DNA of 64,000 nucleotides from Caulobacter sp. 602-1 (GCF_003931565.1 NZ_RRYI01000003.1:124001-188000), one strand, 5' to 3'; numbered from the stretch's first letter, positions 42,393-52,091 are shown. Notes: generated from the sequence alone by a model not told the origin. Program-made: numbers and translations.

Positions 42393-43627
42393 GCGTCGAA
42401 CGCGCCCAGACGGCGGCGGCGCCTCGGCGCGCTGCCAAGCCCAAGGCCTCGCGCCTGTGGTGGAGCGTCCACCAGTGGGTGGGGCTGAAGCTGTCGATCC
42501 TGCTGGCCTTCGTCTTTCTGACGGGGACGATCGCGGTGTTCAGTCACGAGATCGACTGGGTGCTGCGGCCCGCCCTGCGCGTCGATCCGGCGACGGTTCA
42601 CGGTCCCCTCGCCTGGTCGGCGGCGGCTCGCAATGTCGCAGCCCTGCGCCCCAAGGCCAGGATTCTGTTGCTGGACGCGCCCATTGACCGGGGCTTCGCC
42701 CTGACCGCGACGATTCAGAATCCGGACGGCGTCCGCGCCTTCGTCTATCTGCACCCCTCGACGGGGGCGGTGCAGGGCGAGGGGTCGTGGGTCGGCGCTC
42801 AGCGCATCCTGCGCAACATGCACCGCCACCTGAACCTGCCCACCCCGATCGGCGTACCGATCGTCTCGTCCCTCTCGATCCTGCTGCTGGTCAGCGTCGG
42901 CACATCCTTCGTGGTCTACAAGAAGTGGTGGCGGGGCTTCTTCAAGCCGGTCCGCTGGCGCGACGCCCGCACGGCCATGGGCGATCTGCACCGCTTGGTG
43001 GGATTATGGAGCCTGTGGTTCGTGGCCCTGATTGGCGCGACCGGCCTTTGGTACCTGGCCGAGAGCACCGTGGCCAAGGCCCTGCCCTCGCCGCGCGCCA
43101 AGGTCGCCGCCGTAAAGCTGGACACCCGGAAGCTGGCCGACCGGCTGGAGACCAATCTCAACGCGGCCCAGGCCGCCTATCCCGGCCTGCGCATCCAGCG
43201 CATCGCCTTTCCGGCCGGCAAGGTGGGCGCCTTCCAATTCGCGGGCCAGTACAAGGCCGTTTTGGTGCGTGAGCGGGCCAATGTGGCCTGGACCAACCCG
43301 GCCACCGGCGCCGTCGTGCTGCTGACCGACGGGCGCGATCTGAACGCCCATCAGCGCATTTCGGAAATGGCCGACCCGCTGCATTTCGGCACGTTCGGCG
43401 GGGTGTGGACCAAGTTGATCTGGTTCGCCTTCGGCCTGGCTCTCACCGCGCTGGCGGTGTCGGGTGTGGCGATCTACGCCTTGCGGCTGTCGCGCGAACA
43501 GCGGGCGTCGGCCGTTTGGGCGTCGGCATGGCGCGGCATGGGCGCCTGGCGCTGGCCCGCCCTGGCCGGGATCGGCGTCGCTCTGGCCCTGCTGCCGGCG
43601 TTGTTCCTCGCCGCGGGTGGCGACTGA
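42386..43627 (+). CDS. PepSY-TM domain protein (putative ferric-siderophore reductase)
   Basis: The 413-residue protein has four main membrane helices: LSILLAFVFLTGTIAVF (about 33-50), IVSSLSILLLVSVGTSFVVY (about 155-175), LWSLWFVALIGATGLWYLA (about 210-228) and LIWFAFGLALTALAVSGVAI (about 350-370). Histidines beside them are in SVHQWVG, NMHRHLNLP, DLHRLVG and DPLHFGTFGG, as expected for haem-binding PepSY_TM proteins. Its ATG overlaps the receptor stop by seven bases. It is smaller than the PepSY protein of the first iron operon, lacking the three extra C-terminal helices, and no small membrane protein accompanies it. Confidence 0.88.
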   Translation: MVSVERAQTAAAPRRAAKPKASRLWWSVHQWVGLKLSILLAFVFLTGTIAVFSHEIDWVLRPALRVDPATVHGPLAWSAAARNVAALRPKARILLLDAPIDRGFALTATIQNPDGVRAFVYLHPSTGAVQGEGSWVGAQRILRNMHRHLNLPTPIGVPIVSSLSILLLVSVGTSFVVYKKWWRGFFKPVRWRDARTAMGDLHRLVGLWSLWFVALIGATGLWYLAESTVAKALPSPRAKVAAVKLDTRKLADRLETNLNAAQAAYPGLRIQRIAFPAGKVGAFQFAGQYKAVLVRERANVAWTNPATGAVVLLTDGRDLNAHQRISEMADPLHFGTFGGVWTKLIWFAFGLALTALAVSGVAIYALRLSREQRASAVWASAWRGMGAWRWPALAGIGVALALLPALFLAAGGD

Positions 43628-43794
43628 CCTGCTCCCGAAAAACTGGACCGGTTTGCGCTAGAATGTTCTCGTTCTGAGGCCCGTGCGTTCGCGCAATGCG
43701 TGGTCTTGCCTGGTCAACCGATTGAAGTTGTCGTCCAACTGTCATGGGTGGTCGATAAGCAGGCCCGAGCTTTCCTTGGGCCATCACGCCGGGC
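43628..43794 (+). promoter_or_regulatory. Leader region of the first FecI/FecR locus
   Basis: This 167-base gap probably contains the promoter for the STN receptor gene. No Fur box is seen. A single CTGTCAT (43739-43745) resembles half a Pho box but has no partner at the expected spacing. Confidence 0.35.
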
Positions 43795-46632
43795 ATGTCC
43801 GCCTGTTTCCGCATCTGTGCGATCGGGGTCGCCGTGCTCCTGCCGGCCCATGCGGCGATCGCCGGCGCGCCCACCAGCCTCGGCGACAACCTCGTGAAAC
43901 TGGCGGCGGAACGAGACATCGTGATCCTCTACGCGCCGGAACTGGTTGCGGGCCGGAGCGGCCGGGTCTTGCCGCCAGGCCTGTCAGCGCGGGCGGCGAT
44001 CGAGGCGCTGCTGATCGAGACAGGCGCCAGCGTTCGCGAGGTGCGACGGGGCGTCTTCGTGCTCGAGAAACGCGGCGACGCCGCGTCTCCGCGACCGATG
44101 GCGGCGCGCGAAGATGCGCGGCCCAGCGAGGTCGAGGCGGTGACCGTCACGGCCGCCTACGCCGCCAGCCTCGGCCGGTCCCTGGCCCTCAAGCGCACCT
44201 CGGCCTATGCGCTGGACGCCGTCAGCGCCGAGGACATCGCCCGCCTGCCAGCCGCCAACGCCGCCGAGGCGCTGCAATTGACGCCAGGCGTCAGCCTGGA
44301 GCGACACCGGGGCGTAGGCCTCTATGTCAGCGTCCGAGGCCTGGGCCCACAGTTCCAGAATGTCCTGCTGAACGGCCGCCCGCTGGCCATGAATGATCTC
44401 GTCGAGAACGGCGGCTTCCGGGGGCGGCAGTTCCGCTTCGAGGTCTTGCCCGCCGACGTCATCGACCAGATCGAGGTCGCCAAGTCGACCACCGCCGACA
44501 TGGACGAGGGCGCGTTGGGCGGCAATATCAACGTGCGGACGTTCAAGCCGCTGGATCGCGGGCGAAGCTCCGTCGTCTCGGTGCGCATGTCAGAGGGCCG
44601 GGTAGACCGGCCCGATCCGTCCGTGTCCGGCGTGTGGAGCTGGGTCGATGACAGCGGGCGCTTCGGCCTGCTGGCGGGCGGTGTGATCGAGCGACGGCGG
44701 ATCCGCAACGACCGCCTCTACCAGACCGGCTGGAATTTGAACCGCTTCGCGGCCGTGCTCGGTCCCGGCCTCTACACCCCGACCCGCACGCGGCCGACGA
44801 TCGAGCTCGAGGACCGCCGCATGGCGTCTGGCGACTTCACCCTGCAGTGGCGGCCGTCGCCGAACTGGCGGCTGGACATCGATCTCCTGGCGACGCGACT
44901 GGACGCCCATTACGACGAGTACGGCCTGGACATTTATCCCGATGACGCCTCGATCTCGAACCCGCGTTTTGTGCCGGGCAGTCAGGTCGTCATGGGCGAT
45001 ACGGCGCAGGCCGGGATCATCGAGGACGCTCGCTGGATGGCCTCGCGGGAGACCAGCCTGAACCGTCACGACCTGTTCGCCCTTGGCGTCCACGAGCAGT
45101 GGAAGAGCGACGCCTGGACGGTCGACGCCGACTACGCCTTTTCCCGCGCCCGCAGCTACCACCCGGACGGCCGGGGCACGGTCCGCGCCCGCGTCGCCTT
45201 CTACGCGCCCCTGGAATACAATTTCGGACACGGGCTGGCTGGCGGCCCCACCCTGCGCACGACACGCGACTATGCCGATCCCGCCAGTTTCGCCGGCCAG
45301 ACCTTCGATTACACCTGGAAGGACTCGCGCGACACCGACCAGCTCTACCGGTTGGACGCGCGCCGCGACCTCGGGGACAACAAGTTGTCGTTCGGCTGGG
45401 AATCGCACATCCGCAAGCGCGACTACCGGCGACGCGACTGGAACCTGGACACCCTGGTCGGCGCGCCGCTGACCAGCCTGGGACCCCAGTACTACGGCCG
45501 GACGCCGTTCGACGATTTCCTGTCCGGGTCGCCGGCCGACCTGCCGCGCCGCTGGGTCGCGCCGAACGCCCGCGCTTTCTACGACCTGCTCTACACGCCC
45601 GCGATCGCCGCCCAGGCGCCGTCCCTGACGGACCTGCGCAACTCGTTCGTGGTGCGCGAGGCGATCACCTCCGCCTATGCCCGCTACGATTTCGCCGCCG
45701 TGCTGGGCCGGCCGGTCAGCGGCGATGTCGGCCTGCGCTACGCCCGCACCCGCCAGACCTCGGTCGGGGTGGTCTCCAGCGGCGACGACCCGCTGCCCGT
45801 TCAATGGCGCAAGGACTATGGCGACTGGCTGCCCAGCGCCAACCTGCGGGTCGACTTGACATCGAACCTCTTGCTGCGCTTGGCCGCCTCGCGGGTGGTC
45901 AACCGGCCCAACGTCATCGACAGCGCCCCGCGCATCACGCTGGCGCGCGACACCCCGACCGCCAATGGCGGCAATCCCGAGCTGGCCCCGTTCCTGGCCA
46001 CCCAGGCGGACGTCTCGCTGGAATGGTACTTCCCCGGCGGCGGAGCAGTCAGCCTGGCGGCGTTCGACCGGCGGCTGGACAACTACATCACCGCCCAGAA
46101 CACCTTCATCGACGTGCCGGGGCGCGGTCAGATCCTGCTGTCGACCAACGTCAACGGCGGCGACGCGCGGCTGCAGGGTCTGGAGGCCACCTTCAGTCGG
46201 GTGTTCCGCGAACTGCCGGCGCCGTTCGACGGGCTGGGCGTGCAGGGCGCGGCGACCCTGGTGCGCAGCCAGGCCAACTATTTCGCCGGCGACCGGGTGA
46301 TCCGTAACGCACTGCTGGGTCTGTCGCGCTCAACCTGGAGCGCCGTCGTTTTCTATGAAAAGGGCCGCGGCTCTGTGCGCCTCGGCTACAACTGGCGCGG
46401 AGCGTACCTGACCTCGATCGGCAGCTCGGTCACCGCGCCGGCGACCACGGCGGCGTTCGGCTCGCTAGACGGCGCGGCTTCATGGCGGCTAAGCCGCCAC
46501 GCCACCCTTTCCCTGGAGGGCGTCAACCTGGCCGACGCCCGCCGCTACGTCTATGGCCAGACCCGCGACCAGCCGATGGAGATCCATCACTGGGGCCGGT
46601 ACCTGTCCGCGAGGATGAGATGGGCGTTCTGA
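43795..46632 (+). CDS. TonB-dependent receptor with STN signalling domain (945 aa)
   Basis: After a signal peptide (ICAIGVAVLLPAHAAIAGA) the protein has an STN (secretin/TonB N-terminal) domain at about residues 28-95 (LVKLAAERDIVILYAPELV, ARAAIEALLIETGASV), the part that talks to FecR-type anti-sigma regulators. Then come a TonB-box region VEAVTVTAAY, the plug with GLYVSVRGLGPQFQ and TADMDEGALGGNIN, and a barrel ending in RMRWAF. The TADMDEG motif marks the Xanthomonas/Caulobacter receptor type. Its stop overlaps the sigma gene by 13 bases. It shares long identical blocks with the receptor at 48301-50946, which lacks STN. Confidence 0.93.
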   Translation: MSACFRICAIGVAVLLPAHAAIAGAPTSLGDNLVKLAAERDIVILYAPELVAGRSGRVLPPGLSARAAIEALLIETGASVREVRRGVFVLEKRGDAASPRPMAAREDARPSEVEAVTVTAAYAASLGRSLALKRTSAYALDAVSAEDIARLPAANAAEALQLTPGVSLERHRGVGLYVSVRGLGPQFQNVLLNGRPLAMNDLVENGGFRGRQFRFEVLPADVIDQIEVAKSTTADMDEGALGGNINVRTFKPLDRGRSSVVSVRMSEGRVDRPDPSVSGVWSWVDDSGRFGLLAGGVIERRRIRNDRLYQTGWNLNRFAAVLGPGLYTPTRTRPTIELEDRRMASGDFTLQWRPSPNWRLDIDLLATRLDAHYDEYGLDIYPDDASISNPRFVPGSQVVMGDTAQAGIIEDARWMASRETSLNRHDLFALGVHEQWKSDAWTVDADYAFSRARSYHPDGRGTVRARVAFYAPLEYNFGHGLAGGPTLRTTRDYADPASFAGQTFDYTWKDSRDTDQLYRLDARRDLGDNKLSFGWESHIRKRDYRRRDWNLDTLVGAPLTSLGPQYYGRTPFDDFLSGSPADLPRRWVAPNARAFYDLLYTPAIAAQAPSLTDLRNSFVVREAITSAYARYDFAAVLGRPVSGDVGLRYARTRQTSVGVVSSGDDPLPVQWRKDYGDWLPSANLRVDLTSNLLLRLAASRVVNRPNVIDSAPRITLARDTPTANGGNPELAPFLATQADVSLEWYFPGGGAVSLAAFDRRLDNYITAQNTFIDVPGRGQILLSTNVNGGDARLQGLEATFSRVFRELPAPFDGLGVQGAATLVRSQANYFAGDRVIRNALLGLSRSTWSAVVFYEKGRGSVRLGYNWRGAYLTSIGSSVTAPATTAAFGSLDGAASWRLSRHATLSLEGVNLADARRYVYGQTRDQPMEIHHWGRYLSARMRWAF

Positions 46633-47210
46633 CCTTCCGTGGCGCGGGCGCGCGCGCCGATCCGCCCGATGGGCCCAGCGAGTCCGCGCCAGTCAGCCCG
46701 CCGCTGGCGGCGCCGCGCTTCGAGGCTCTGGTGTCGCGCTATCGTCGTCCGCTGCTGCGCTTCTTCCAGCGCCGGTCGGTCGGGGTCGAAGACGCCGAGG
46801 ACCTGACGCAGGAGGTCTTCATGCGGCTATCGCAGCGGTTCTCGCGCCTGCACTGGGGCAATCCGGACGGGCTGGTGTTCACGGTCGCTTCCAACGCCCT
46901 GGTTGACCACGAGCGGCATCAGCGCTCGCGCCAGCGCGGACGCCACGTCGAGGTCGATCCCGCCCTCCCCGCCGACGAGCCCACGGCCGAGGCGACCCTG
47001 GCCGGACGCGAGCGGCTGGCCAAGCTGGTGGCGGCCCTGGACGACCTGCACCCGAACGCGCGCGCGGTCTTCGTGCTGTGTCGGTTCGAAAACCTGACCC
47101 AAGCCGAGGCGGCGGCGCGGCTGAACCTGTCGCTGAGCGCCGTCGAGAAGCACATGATGAACGCCCTGGCGCACCTGCGCGAAGCCATCGAGACCGCGCA
47201 TGACGCCTGA
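46620..47210 (+). CDS. ECF RNA polymerase sigma factor (FecI-like)
   Basis: The 196-residue protein has sigma region 2 at about residues 32-95 (LVSRYRRPLLRFFQRRSVGVEDAEDLTQEVFMRL) and region 4 at about 137-190 (FENLTQAEAAARLNLSLSAVEKHMMNAL). It starts at ATG 46620 with GAGGA upstream, inside the end of the receptor gene. It is followed by an overlapping FecR gene, so the receptor-FecR-sigma trio fits cell-surface signalling: cargo binding at the receptor frees this sigma to transcribe the locus. Confidence 0.92.
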   Translation: MGVLTFRGAGARADPPDGPSESAPVSPPLAAPRFEALVSRYRRPLLRFFQRRSVGVEDAEDLTQEVFMRLSQRFSRLHWGNPDGLVFTVASNALVDHERHQRSRQRGRHVEVDPALPADEPTAEATLAGRERLAKLVAALDDLHPNARAVFVLCRFENLTQAEAAARLNLSLSAVEKHMMNALAHLREAIETAHDA

Positions 47211-48171
47211 CGACGACATGGATCCCCGCCGCCTGATGGCGGCCAGCCTGACCCGCCCGCTGAGCGCCGCCGAACAGGCCGCGCTGGACGCCTGGTCGGC
47301 CTCGTCCGCCGAGGCGCGCGAAGAGATCGCTCGCACGCGCGAGGTGTGGCTGGCCATGGGCTTGGCCGCCGACGATCCGACCGTCCGCGCCCTGCGCCGA
47401 GACGTCCGCCGTGAGGCGCGCCTGGATCGCCCGGCCGCGCCGGACCGTCGCCCGCTGATCGCGGGCCTCACCCTGCTCGCCGCCGCCCTGGTCGTGGGCG
47501 TGGTCGTGAAGATCCAGCCGCAGGTCGACACCTATGCCGCGCCCGCGCACGCCCCGGCCCGATTGACACTGGCCGATGGCAGCCATGTCGTGCTCAGCCC
47601 CGGCGGCCGCCTGACAACCCGCTTCAAGGCCCGCGCCCGCGATGTCTCGCTGGACGCCGGCGACGCCTTCTTCGAGGTCGCGCACGACAAGACCCGACCG
47701 TTCGAGGTGGCGACCTCGGGCCGGACGCTGACCGTGCTGGGCACCCGCTTCAACGTGGCTGGCGGCGGTCGCCTGACCGTGTCGCTGGTCGAGGGCTCGC
47801 TACGCGTCAGCCAGCCGGGCGCGGCCAGCGTGCTGCTGCGTCCCGGCCAGCGCTATGTCGGGACATCCGGGGTGGGCGGCGACGCCCAGGCCGGCGACGT
47901 GAAGGCCGACGCGGCCTGGACCGACGGCCGCGTCGTGCTGGCCGATGTCAGCCTGTCCGAAGCGGCCGAACGGCTGTCGCGCGCCTCGGGCCGTCACGTC
48001 GCGCTGACGGATCCCGCGCTGGCCCGCCTGCGCCTCTCGGGCTCGCTGGACATCGGCCGGATGGACGACGTCGGCGCGGCTCTGGAGGCCCTGCTTCCGG
48101 TGCGTGCGCGCCTCACGCCCGAGGGGGACCTGAAGCTGTCTCCGGTCGCCGGTTCGTCTCGGCACGGATAA
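47200..48171 (+). CDS. FecR family anti-sigma regulator (323 aa)
   Basis: The protein has a cytoplasmic N-terminal helix domain (DUF4880-like, SAAEQAALDAWSASSAEAREEI), one membrane segment (PLIAGLTLLAAALVVGVVV, about residues 85-103) preceded by twin arginines, and a periplasmic FecR domain (LADGSHVVLSPGGRL, FFEVAHDKTRPFEV, VLGTRFNV). A C-terminal DUF4974/STN-like segment (about 255-310) follows. FecR proteins of this build are known to be exported by the Tat system. The ATG at 47200 overlaps the sigma gene by 11 bases; an internal ATG at 47218 is possible. Confidence 0.92.
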   Translation: MTPDDDMDPRRLMAASLTRPLSAAEQAALDAWSASSAEAREEIARTREVWLAMGLAADDPTVRALRRDVRREARLDRPAAPDRRPLIAGLTLLAAALVVGVVVKIQPQVDTYAAPAHAPARLTLADGSHVVLSPGGRLTTRFKARARDVSLDAGDAFFEVAHDKTRPFEVATSGRTLTVLGTRFNVAGGGRLTVSLVEGSLRVSQPGAASVLLRPGQRYVGTSGVGGDAQAGDVKADAAWTDGRVVLADVSLSEAAERLSRASGRHVALTDPALARLRLSGSLDIGRMDDVGAALEALLPVRARLTPEGDLKLSPVAGSSRHG

Positions 48172-48300
48172 AATATAGACTTTTCAACAGGATCGTCGCA
48201 AATATTTCACCGATGCCGGAGTGAGGTTCGGCGTCGCCCCCTTCGTTCTTCTGCCCTGACCCGCGCCTCCCCGCGGGCCCAGCAAAGACCGGGGGATACC
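48172..48300 (+). promoter_or_regulatory. Gap between FecR and second receptor gene, probable ECF-dependent promoter
   Basis: The 129-base gap begins with an AT-rich stretch (48172-48210). An AAATATTTCAC at 48200-48210 resembles AAATTTTCAC found about 80 bases ahead of the receptor gene at 56309 on the other strand. It may be part of a promoter recognised by the local sigma factor, but spacing to a second conserved block differs between the two. Confidence 0.35.
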
Positions 48301-50946
48301 ATGTCCAGCTCGAAGTTCCTGTCCGCGCCGTGCGCGGGCGCCGTCGCCGTCCTCGCCTTCGCCGCCCTCGGCGCGGGCCAGGCCCAGGCCGCCGACACCG
48401 CCGCGACCGCGCCAGCCGCCGAACCGGCCGACGCCGTCGACGCCGTCGTCATCACCTCGTACGGCAAGAGCCTGCAGGCCGCCGCCGCCCTGAAGCGCTC
48501 GGCCGCGTACGGCCTGGACGCCGTCAACGCCGAGGACATCGGCAAATTCCCCACCCGCAACGCCGCCGATGCGCTGCAATTGGTCACCGGCGTCACCATC
48601 GACCGCCAGCGCGGCTCGGGCCTCTATGTCAGCGTTCGGGGCCTGGGTCCTCAGTTCCAGTATACCGAGCTGAACGGCCGCTCGATCGCCGTCAACGACC
48701 TGATCGAGAACGGCGGCGCCAAGGGCCGTCAGTTTCGCTTCGAGGTGTTGCCCACCGAGCTGATCTCGCAGATCGAGGTGGTGAAAACGCCGACGGCCGA
48801 CATGGACGAAGGCGCCCTGGGCGGCAATATCAACATCAAGACCTTCAAGCCGTTCGATCTGGGCAAGAAGGCCGCCTTCTCGGTGCGCGAAACCTACAAC
48901 GACGTGCGCAAGAAGGCCGACCCTTCGGTCTCGGGCCTGGGCAGCTGGACCAACGCCGACAAGACCATCGGCGTGCTGGCCTCGGGCCTCTATGACGAGC
49001 GCCATGTGCGCAACGACCGCCTGTACATGGTCGGCTGGAACCTCGATAAGTTCAAATCGGTGCTGGGCTCGGGCCTCTATACGCCCACCCGCACGCGCCC
49101 GACCGTCGAGACCGAGCACCGCAAGCTCTATTCGGGCGCCCTCTCGGGTCAGTGGAAGCCCAACAGCGACTTCCAGACGGACGTCGACCTGCTGGTGACC
49201 CGGCTGGACGTCGACTACGACGAGTTCGGCCTCGACATCTATCCGGACGACGCCACCTTCGCGACGCCGCAGTTCGTGGCGGGCAGCCAGAAGGTCGTCG
49301 GCGACACCGTCGTGGCCGGCACGATCAACAACGTGCGCTGGATGGCCTCGCGCGAGACCAGCCTGAACCGCCACGACCTGACGATCTTCGGGATCAAGCA
49401 GGCCTGGACGCCGGGCGCCTGGGCGTTCAACGCCGAGTACGGCTATTCGCGCGCCCGCAGCTACCATCCGGACGGCAAGGCCACGACCCGCGATCGCATC
49501 GCGTTCTTCGCGCCGCTGAGCTTCGACTTCTCGCGCGGCTCGACGTCGATCCCGCAGCTGACCACCACCGTCGACTACACCAACCCGGCCAACTTCGTGG
49601 GCCAGGCGTTCGACTACACCTGGAAGGACTCGCGCGACAGCGACGAGACGTTCCGCCTGGACGGCTCGCGCGTCTTCTCGGGCTGGTTCACCAAGATCGC
49701 GTTCGGCGCCGAACAGCACAACATGAACCGCACCTATCTGCGTCGCGACTGGGTGTTGAACGACATCCTGAACACGCCGCTGACGACCCTGGGCGCCAGC
49801 TTCTACGAGACCATGCCCTATACGGGCTTCCTCAAGGACTTCGCCGGCAACACGCCGCGCACCTGGGTCACCCCGACCAGCGACGCCTACTACAACAAGA
49901 TGTTCACCTCGGCCGTGGCGGCTCAGCCGTGGTCGGCGGCCGACCTGCGCAACTCGTTCATCGTCGACCAGAAGATCCACAGCGCCTATGTGCGCGGCGA
50001 CTTCAAGTTCGACCTGGGCGGCGTGCCGGTCAGCGGCAATCTGGGCGTCCGCTACGCCGAGACCAAGCAACTGGCCAGCGGCACGCTGACCAGCGGCTCG
50101 ACGCCGGTGCCGGTCGGCTATCTGAAGGAATACAAGAACTGGCTGCCCAGCCTGAACGTCAAGCTCGACCTGCGTGACGACCTGGTCGGCCGCCTGTCGG
50201 CCTCGCGCGTCGTCAACCGTCCCAACGTCACCGACAGCGCCCCGCGCATCAGCGTCAGCCGCGACTCGCCGACGGCCTCGGGCGGCAATCCGGACCTGGA
50301 TCCGTTCCTGGCCGACCAGTACGACGCCTCGCTGGAGTGGTATCCGGCCCCGACCACGGCCGTGACCGCCGCGGTGTTCATCAAGACGATGGACAACTAC
50401 ATCACCGCCCAGAACACCACGATCCAGGTGCCCGGCCGCGGCGACGTGCTGCTGTCGGCCAGCGTCAACGGCGGCGACGCCGAGGTGCGCGGCTTCGAAG
50501 CCGCCTACAACCAGTCGCTGTCGTTCCTGCCCGGCCCCTTCGATGGCCTCGGCGTGCAGGCCTCGGTGACCTTGGTGGACAGCAAGGCGAACTATTTCGC
50601 CGGCAACCGCCAGATCAAGGACGACCTCGTGGGCCTGTCCAAGCAGAGCTACAACCTGGTCGGCTACTATGAGAAGGGCCCGATCAGCGCCCGCCTCGGC
50701 TGGTTCTGGCGCTCGCGGTATCTGCAGTCGATCGGCAGCACCGCCACCGCCCAGTCCTATATCGCCCCCTACGGCTCGCTGGACGGATCGCTCTCCTACC
50801 AGATCACCCCGCAATACGCGGTGACCCTGGAAGGTTCGAACCTGACCGACGAGGTCCGCTTCACCTACGGCAAGACCAAGGACCAGCCGATGGAGATCTA
50901 TCACTGGGGCCGCACGGTCTCGCTGACGCTCCGCGGCAAGTTCTGA
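48301..50946 (+). CDS. TonB-dependent receptor without STN domain, paralogue of the upstream receptor (881 aa)
   Basis: The protein has a signal peptide (GAVAVLAFAALGAGQAQA) followed directly by a TonB-box region VDAVVITSYGKS near residue 43 and the plug. It shares identical blocks with the 945-residue receptor: GLYVSVRGLGPQFQ, GRQFRFEVLP, TADMDEGALGGNIN, RWMASRETSLNRHDL, ARSYHPDG and DNYITAQNT. It lacks the STN domain, so it should transport but not signal. It ends in LTLRGKF. The arrangement suggests an inducible transporter under the control of its signalling paralogue. Confidence 0.93.
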   Translation: MSSSKFLSAPCAGAVAVLAFAALGAGQAQAADTAATAPAAEPADAVDAVVITSYGKSLQAAAALKRSAAYGLDAVNAEDIGKFPTRNAADALQLVTGVTIDRQRGSGLYVSVRGLGPQFQYTELNGRSIAVNDLIENGGAKGRQFRFEVLPTELISQIEVVKTPTADMDEGALGGNINIKTFKPFDLGKKAAFSVRETYNDVRKKADPSVSGLGSWTNADKTIGVLASGLYDERHVRNDRLYMVGWNLDKFKSVLGSGLYTPTRTRPTVETEHRKLYSGALSGQWKPNSDFQTDVDLLVTRLDVDYDEFGLDIYPDDATFATPQFVAGSQKVVGDTVVAGTINNVRWMASRETSLNRHDLTIFGIKQAWTPGAWAFNAEYGYSRARSYHPDGKATTRDRIAFFAPLSFDFSRGSTSIPQLTTTVDYTNPANFVGQAFDYTWKDSRDSDETFRLDGSRVFSGWFTKIAFGAEQHNMNRTYLRRDWVLNDILNTPLTTLGASFYETMPYTGFLKDFAGNTPRTWVTPTSDAYYNKMFTSAVAAQPWSAADLRNSFIVDQKIHSAYVRGDFKFDLGGVPVSGNLGVRYAETKQLASGTLTSGSTPVPVGYLKEYKNWLPSLNVKLDLRDDLVGRLSASRVVNRPNVTDSAPRISVSRDSPTASGGNPDLDPFLADQYDASLEWYPAPTTAVTAAVFIKTMDNYITAQNTTIQVPGRGDVLLSASVNGGDAEVRGFEAAYNQSLSFLPGPFDGLGVQASVTLVDSKANYFAGNRQIKDDLVGLSKQSYNLVGYYEKGPISARLGWFWRSRYLQSIGSTATAQSYIAPYGSLDGSLSYQITPQYAVTLEGSNLTDEVRFTYGKTKDQPMEIYHWGRTVSLTLRGKF

Positions 50947-50988
50947 TCCCTCCCCTGAACGCCCTCTCTTTTTAGAGGTCGTCACCTC

Positions 50989-51026
50989 GCGCGGACCGGT
51001 CATACGCCGGCCGGTTCGCGCCTTTT
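50989..51026 (+). terminator. Intrinsic terminator after the second receptor gene
   Basis: GCGCGGACCGG (50989-50999) pairs with CCGGTTCGCGC (51011-51021), with one G-U pair, and is followed by CTTTTCC. It lies between the receptor stop and the phospholipase start, so the latter may depend on read-through or its own promoter. Confidence 0.7.
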
Positions 51027-51044
51027 CCCTCCCACGAGGTCGCC

Positions 51045-52091
51045 ATGCGCCCGCTGTTTCTCGCCGCCGCCCTGTCGGTCTTCGCCTTCGCAACCCAGGC
51101 GGCCGAAGCGCCGAAGATCAACAGCCTGCATTGGCTGGGTTCGCACAACAGCTACCGTCCCGAGCTCGATCCCGCCGCCCTCGCGCACCAGCGCCAGGTG
51201 ATGGGCGAGCGCTCGCGCGGCGTCGAATACGGCCATCCGCCGATCAGCGCCCAATTGGACCTGGGAATCCGGCAGCTGGAATTCGATCCCTACGCCGACA
51301 CGGCCGGAGGCCTCTACGCCGGCCCCTACGCCAAGGACCCGGCCAAGCTCGCGATCATGAAGACGCCCGGCGCCAAGGTGTTGCACGCCCCGGTCGTCGA
51401 CGCCCGCACCCTGTGCCTGCGTCTGTCCGACTGCTTCGTCGAGGTCGCGACCTGGTCCGAGGCCCACCCCGATCACCAGCCGATCGTGATCTTCGTCAAC
51501 ACCAAGGAAGAGCCGTTCAACAACCCGGCCATTCCGAACCCGCCGCTGTGGACCGAGGCTGATTTCGCCAGCCTGGACGCCGACGCGATCAAGGCGTTCG
51601 GCCGGGATCGCATCATCACGCCCGACGACGTTCGCGGGACGCGCGCCACCCTGCGCGAAGGCGTCACCGGCGGCGGTTGGCCGACAGCCGACAGCGCGCG
51701 CGGCAAGGTGCTGCTGGTGCTGGACGCCAATCCCCGCGTCGAGGAGGCCTACCGCGTCGGTCACCCGTCGCTGAAGGGCCGTGTCCTATTCGGCCTCTAT
51801 GCCGAGGACCAGGCCGAAGCGGCGGTGTTCAACATCCAGGATCCGCGTCCGGAAGAAGCCCGTATCAAGGCCCTGGCCGCCCAAGGCTTCCTGGTCCGCA
51901 CGCGCAGCGACGCCGACACCAGCGAGGCCCGCAACCACGACCTTGGCCGCCTGAAGTCGGCCGAGCAATCGGGCGCACAGATCATCAGCACCGACTACTA
52001 TCCAGGCGCGCCCGATCCGCTGGACCTGAAGTTCGTGGCGCGCCCGTCGTGGTTCGCGCCAGGAGAGGGTCTTACCCCGTCCGTGCGATGA
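51045..52091 (+). CDS. Secreted PI-PLC-like phosphodiesterase (SaPLC1-like)
   Basis: The 348-residue protein has a signal peptide (LFLAAALSVFAFATQAAEA) and belongs to the PI-PLC superfamily of TIM-barrel phosphodiesterases. Visible are LHWLGSHNSYRPEL with the first catalytic histidine near residue 34, LDLGIRQLEFDPYAD near 70-85 with acidic metal ligands, a second histidine in KVLHAPVVDA near 110, and PIVIFVNTKEE near 146. This resembles the calcium-dependent PLC1 of Streptomyces antibioticus. It probably hydrolyses glycerophospho- or inositol-phosphate diesters outside the cytoplasm. A GAGGT site precedes the ATG. Confidence 0.85.
   Translation: MRPLFLAAALSVFAFATQAAEAPKINSLHWLGSHNSYRPELDPAALAHQRQVMGERSRGVEYGHPPISAQLDLGIRQLEFDPYADTAGGLYAGPYAKDPAKLAIMKTPGAKVLHAPVVDARTLCLRLSDCFVEVATWSEAHPDHQPIVIFVNTKEEPFNNPAIPNPPLWTEADFASLDADAIKAFGRDRIITPDDVRGTRATLREGVTGGGWPTADSARGKVLLVLDANPRVEEAYRVGHPSLKGRVLFGLYAEDQAEAAVFNIQDPRPEEARIKALAAQGFLVRTRSDADTSEARNHDLGRLKSAEQSGAQIISTDYYPGAPDPLDLKFVARPSWFAPGEGLTPSVR

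Noticed and set aside
43739-43745. CTGTCAT, half a Pho box, upstream of the first STN receptor
   Set aside because: No second copy at the 11-base periodic spacing was found; a single 7-base match is expected by chance.
48184-51093. Nearly 1000-codon open frame on the minus strand opposite the second Xanthomonas/Caulobacter-type receptor
   Set aside because: It mirrors the receptor gene in antisense, has low-complexity composition and no signal peptide or domain.
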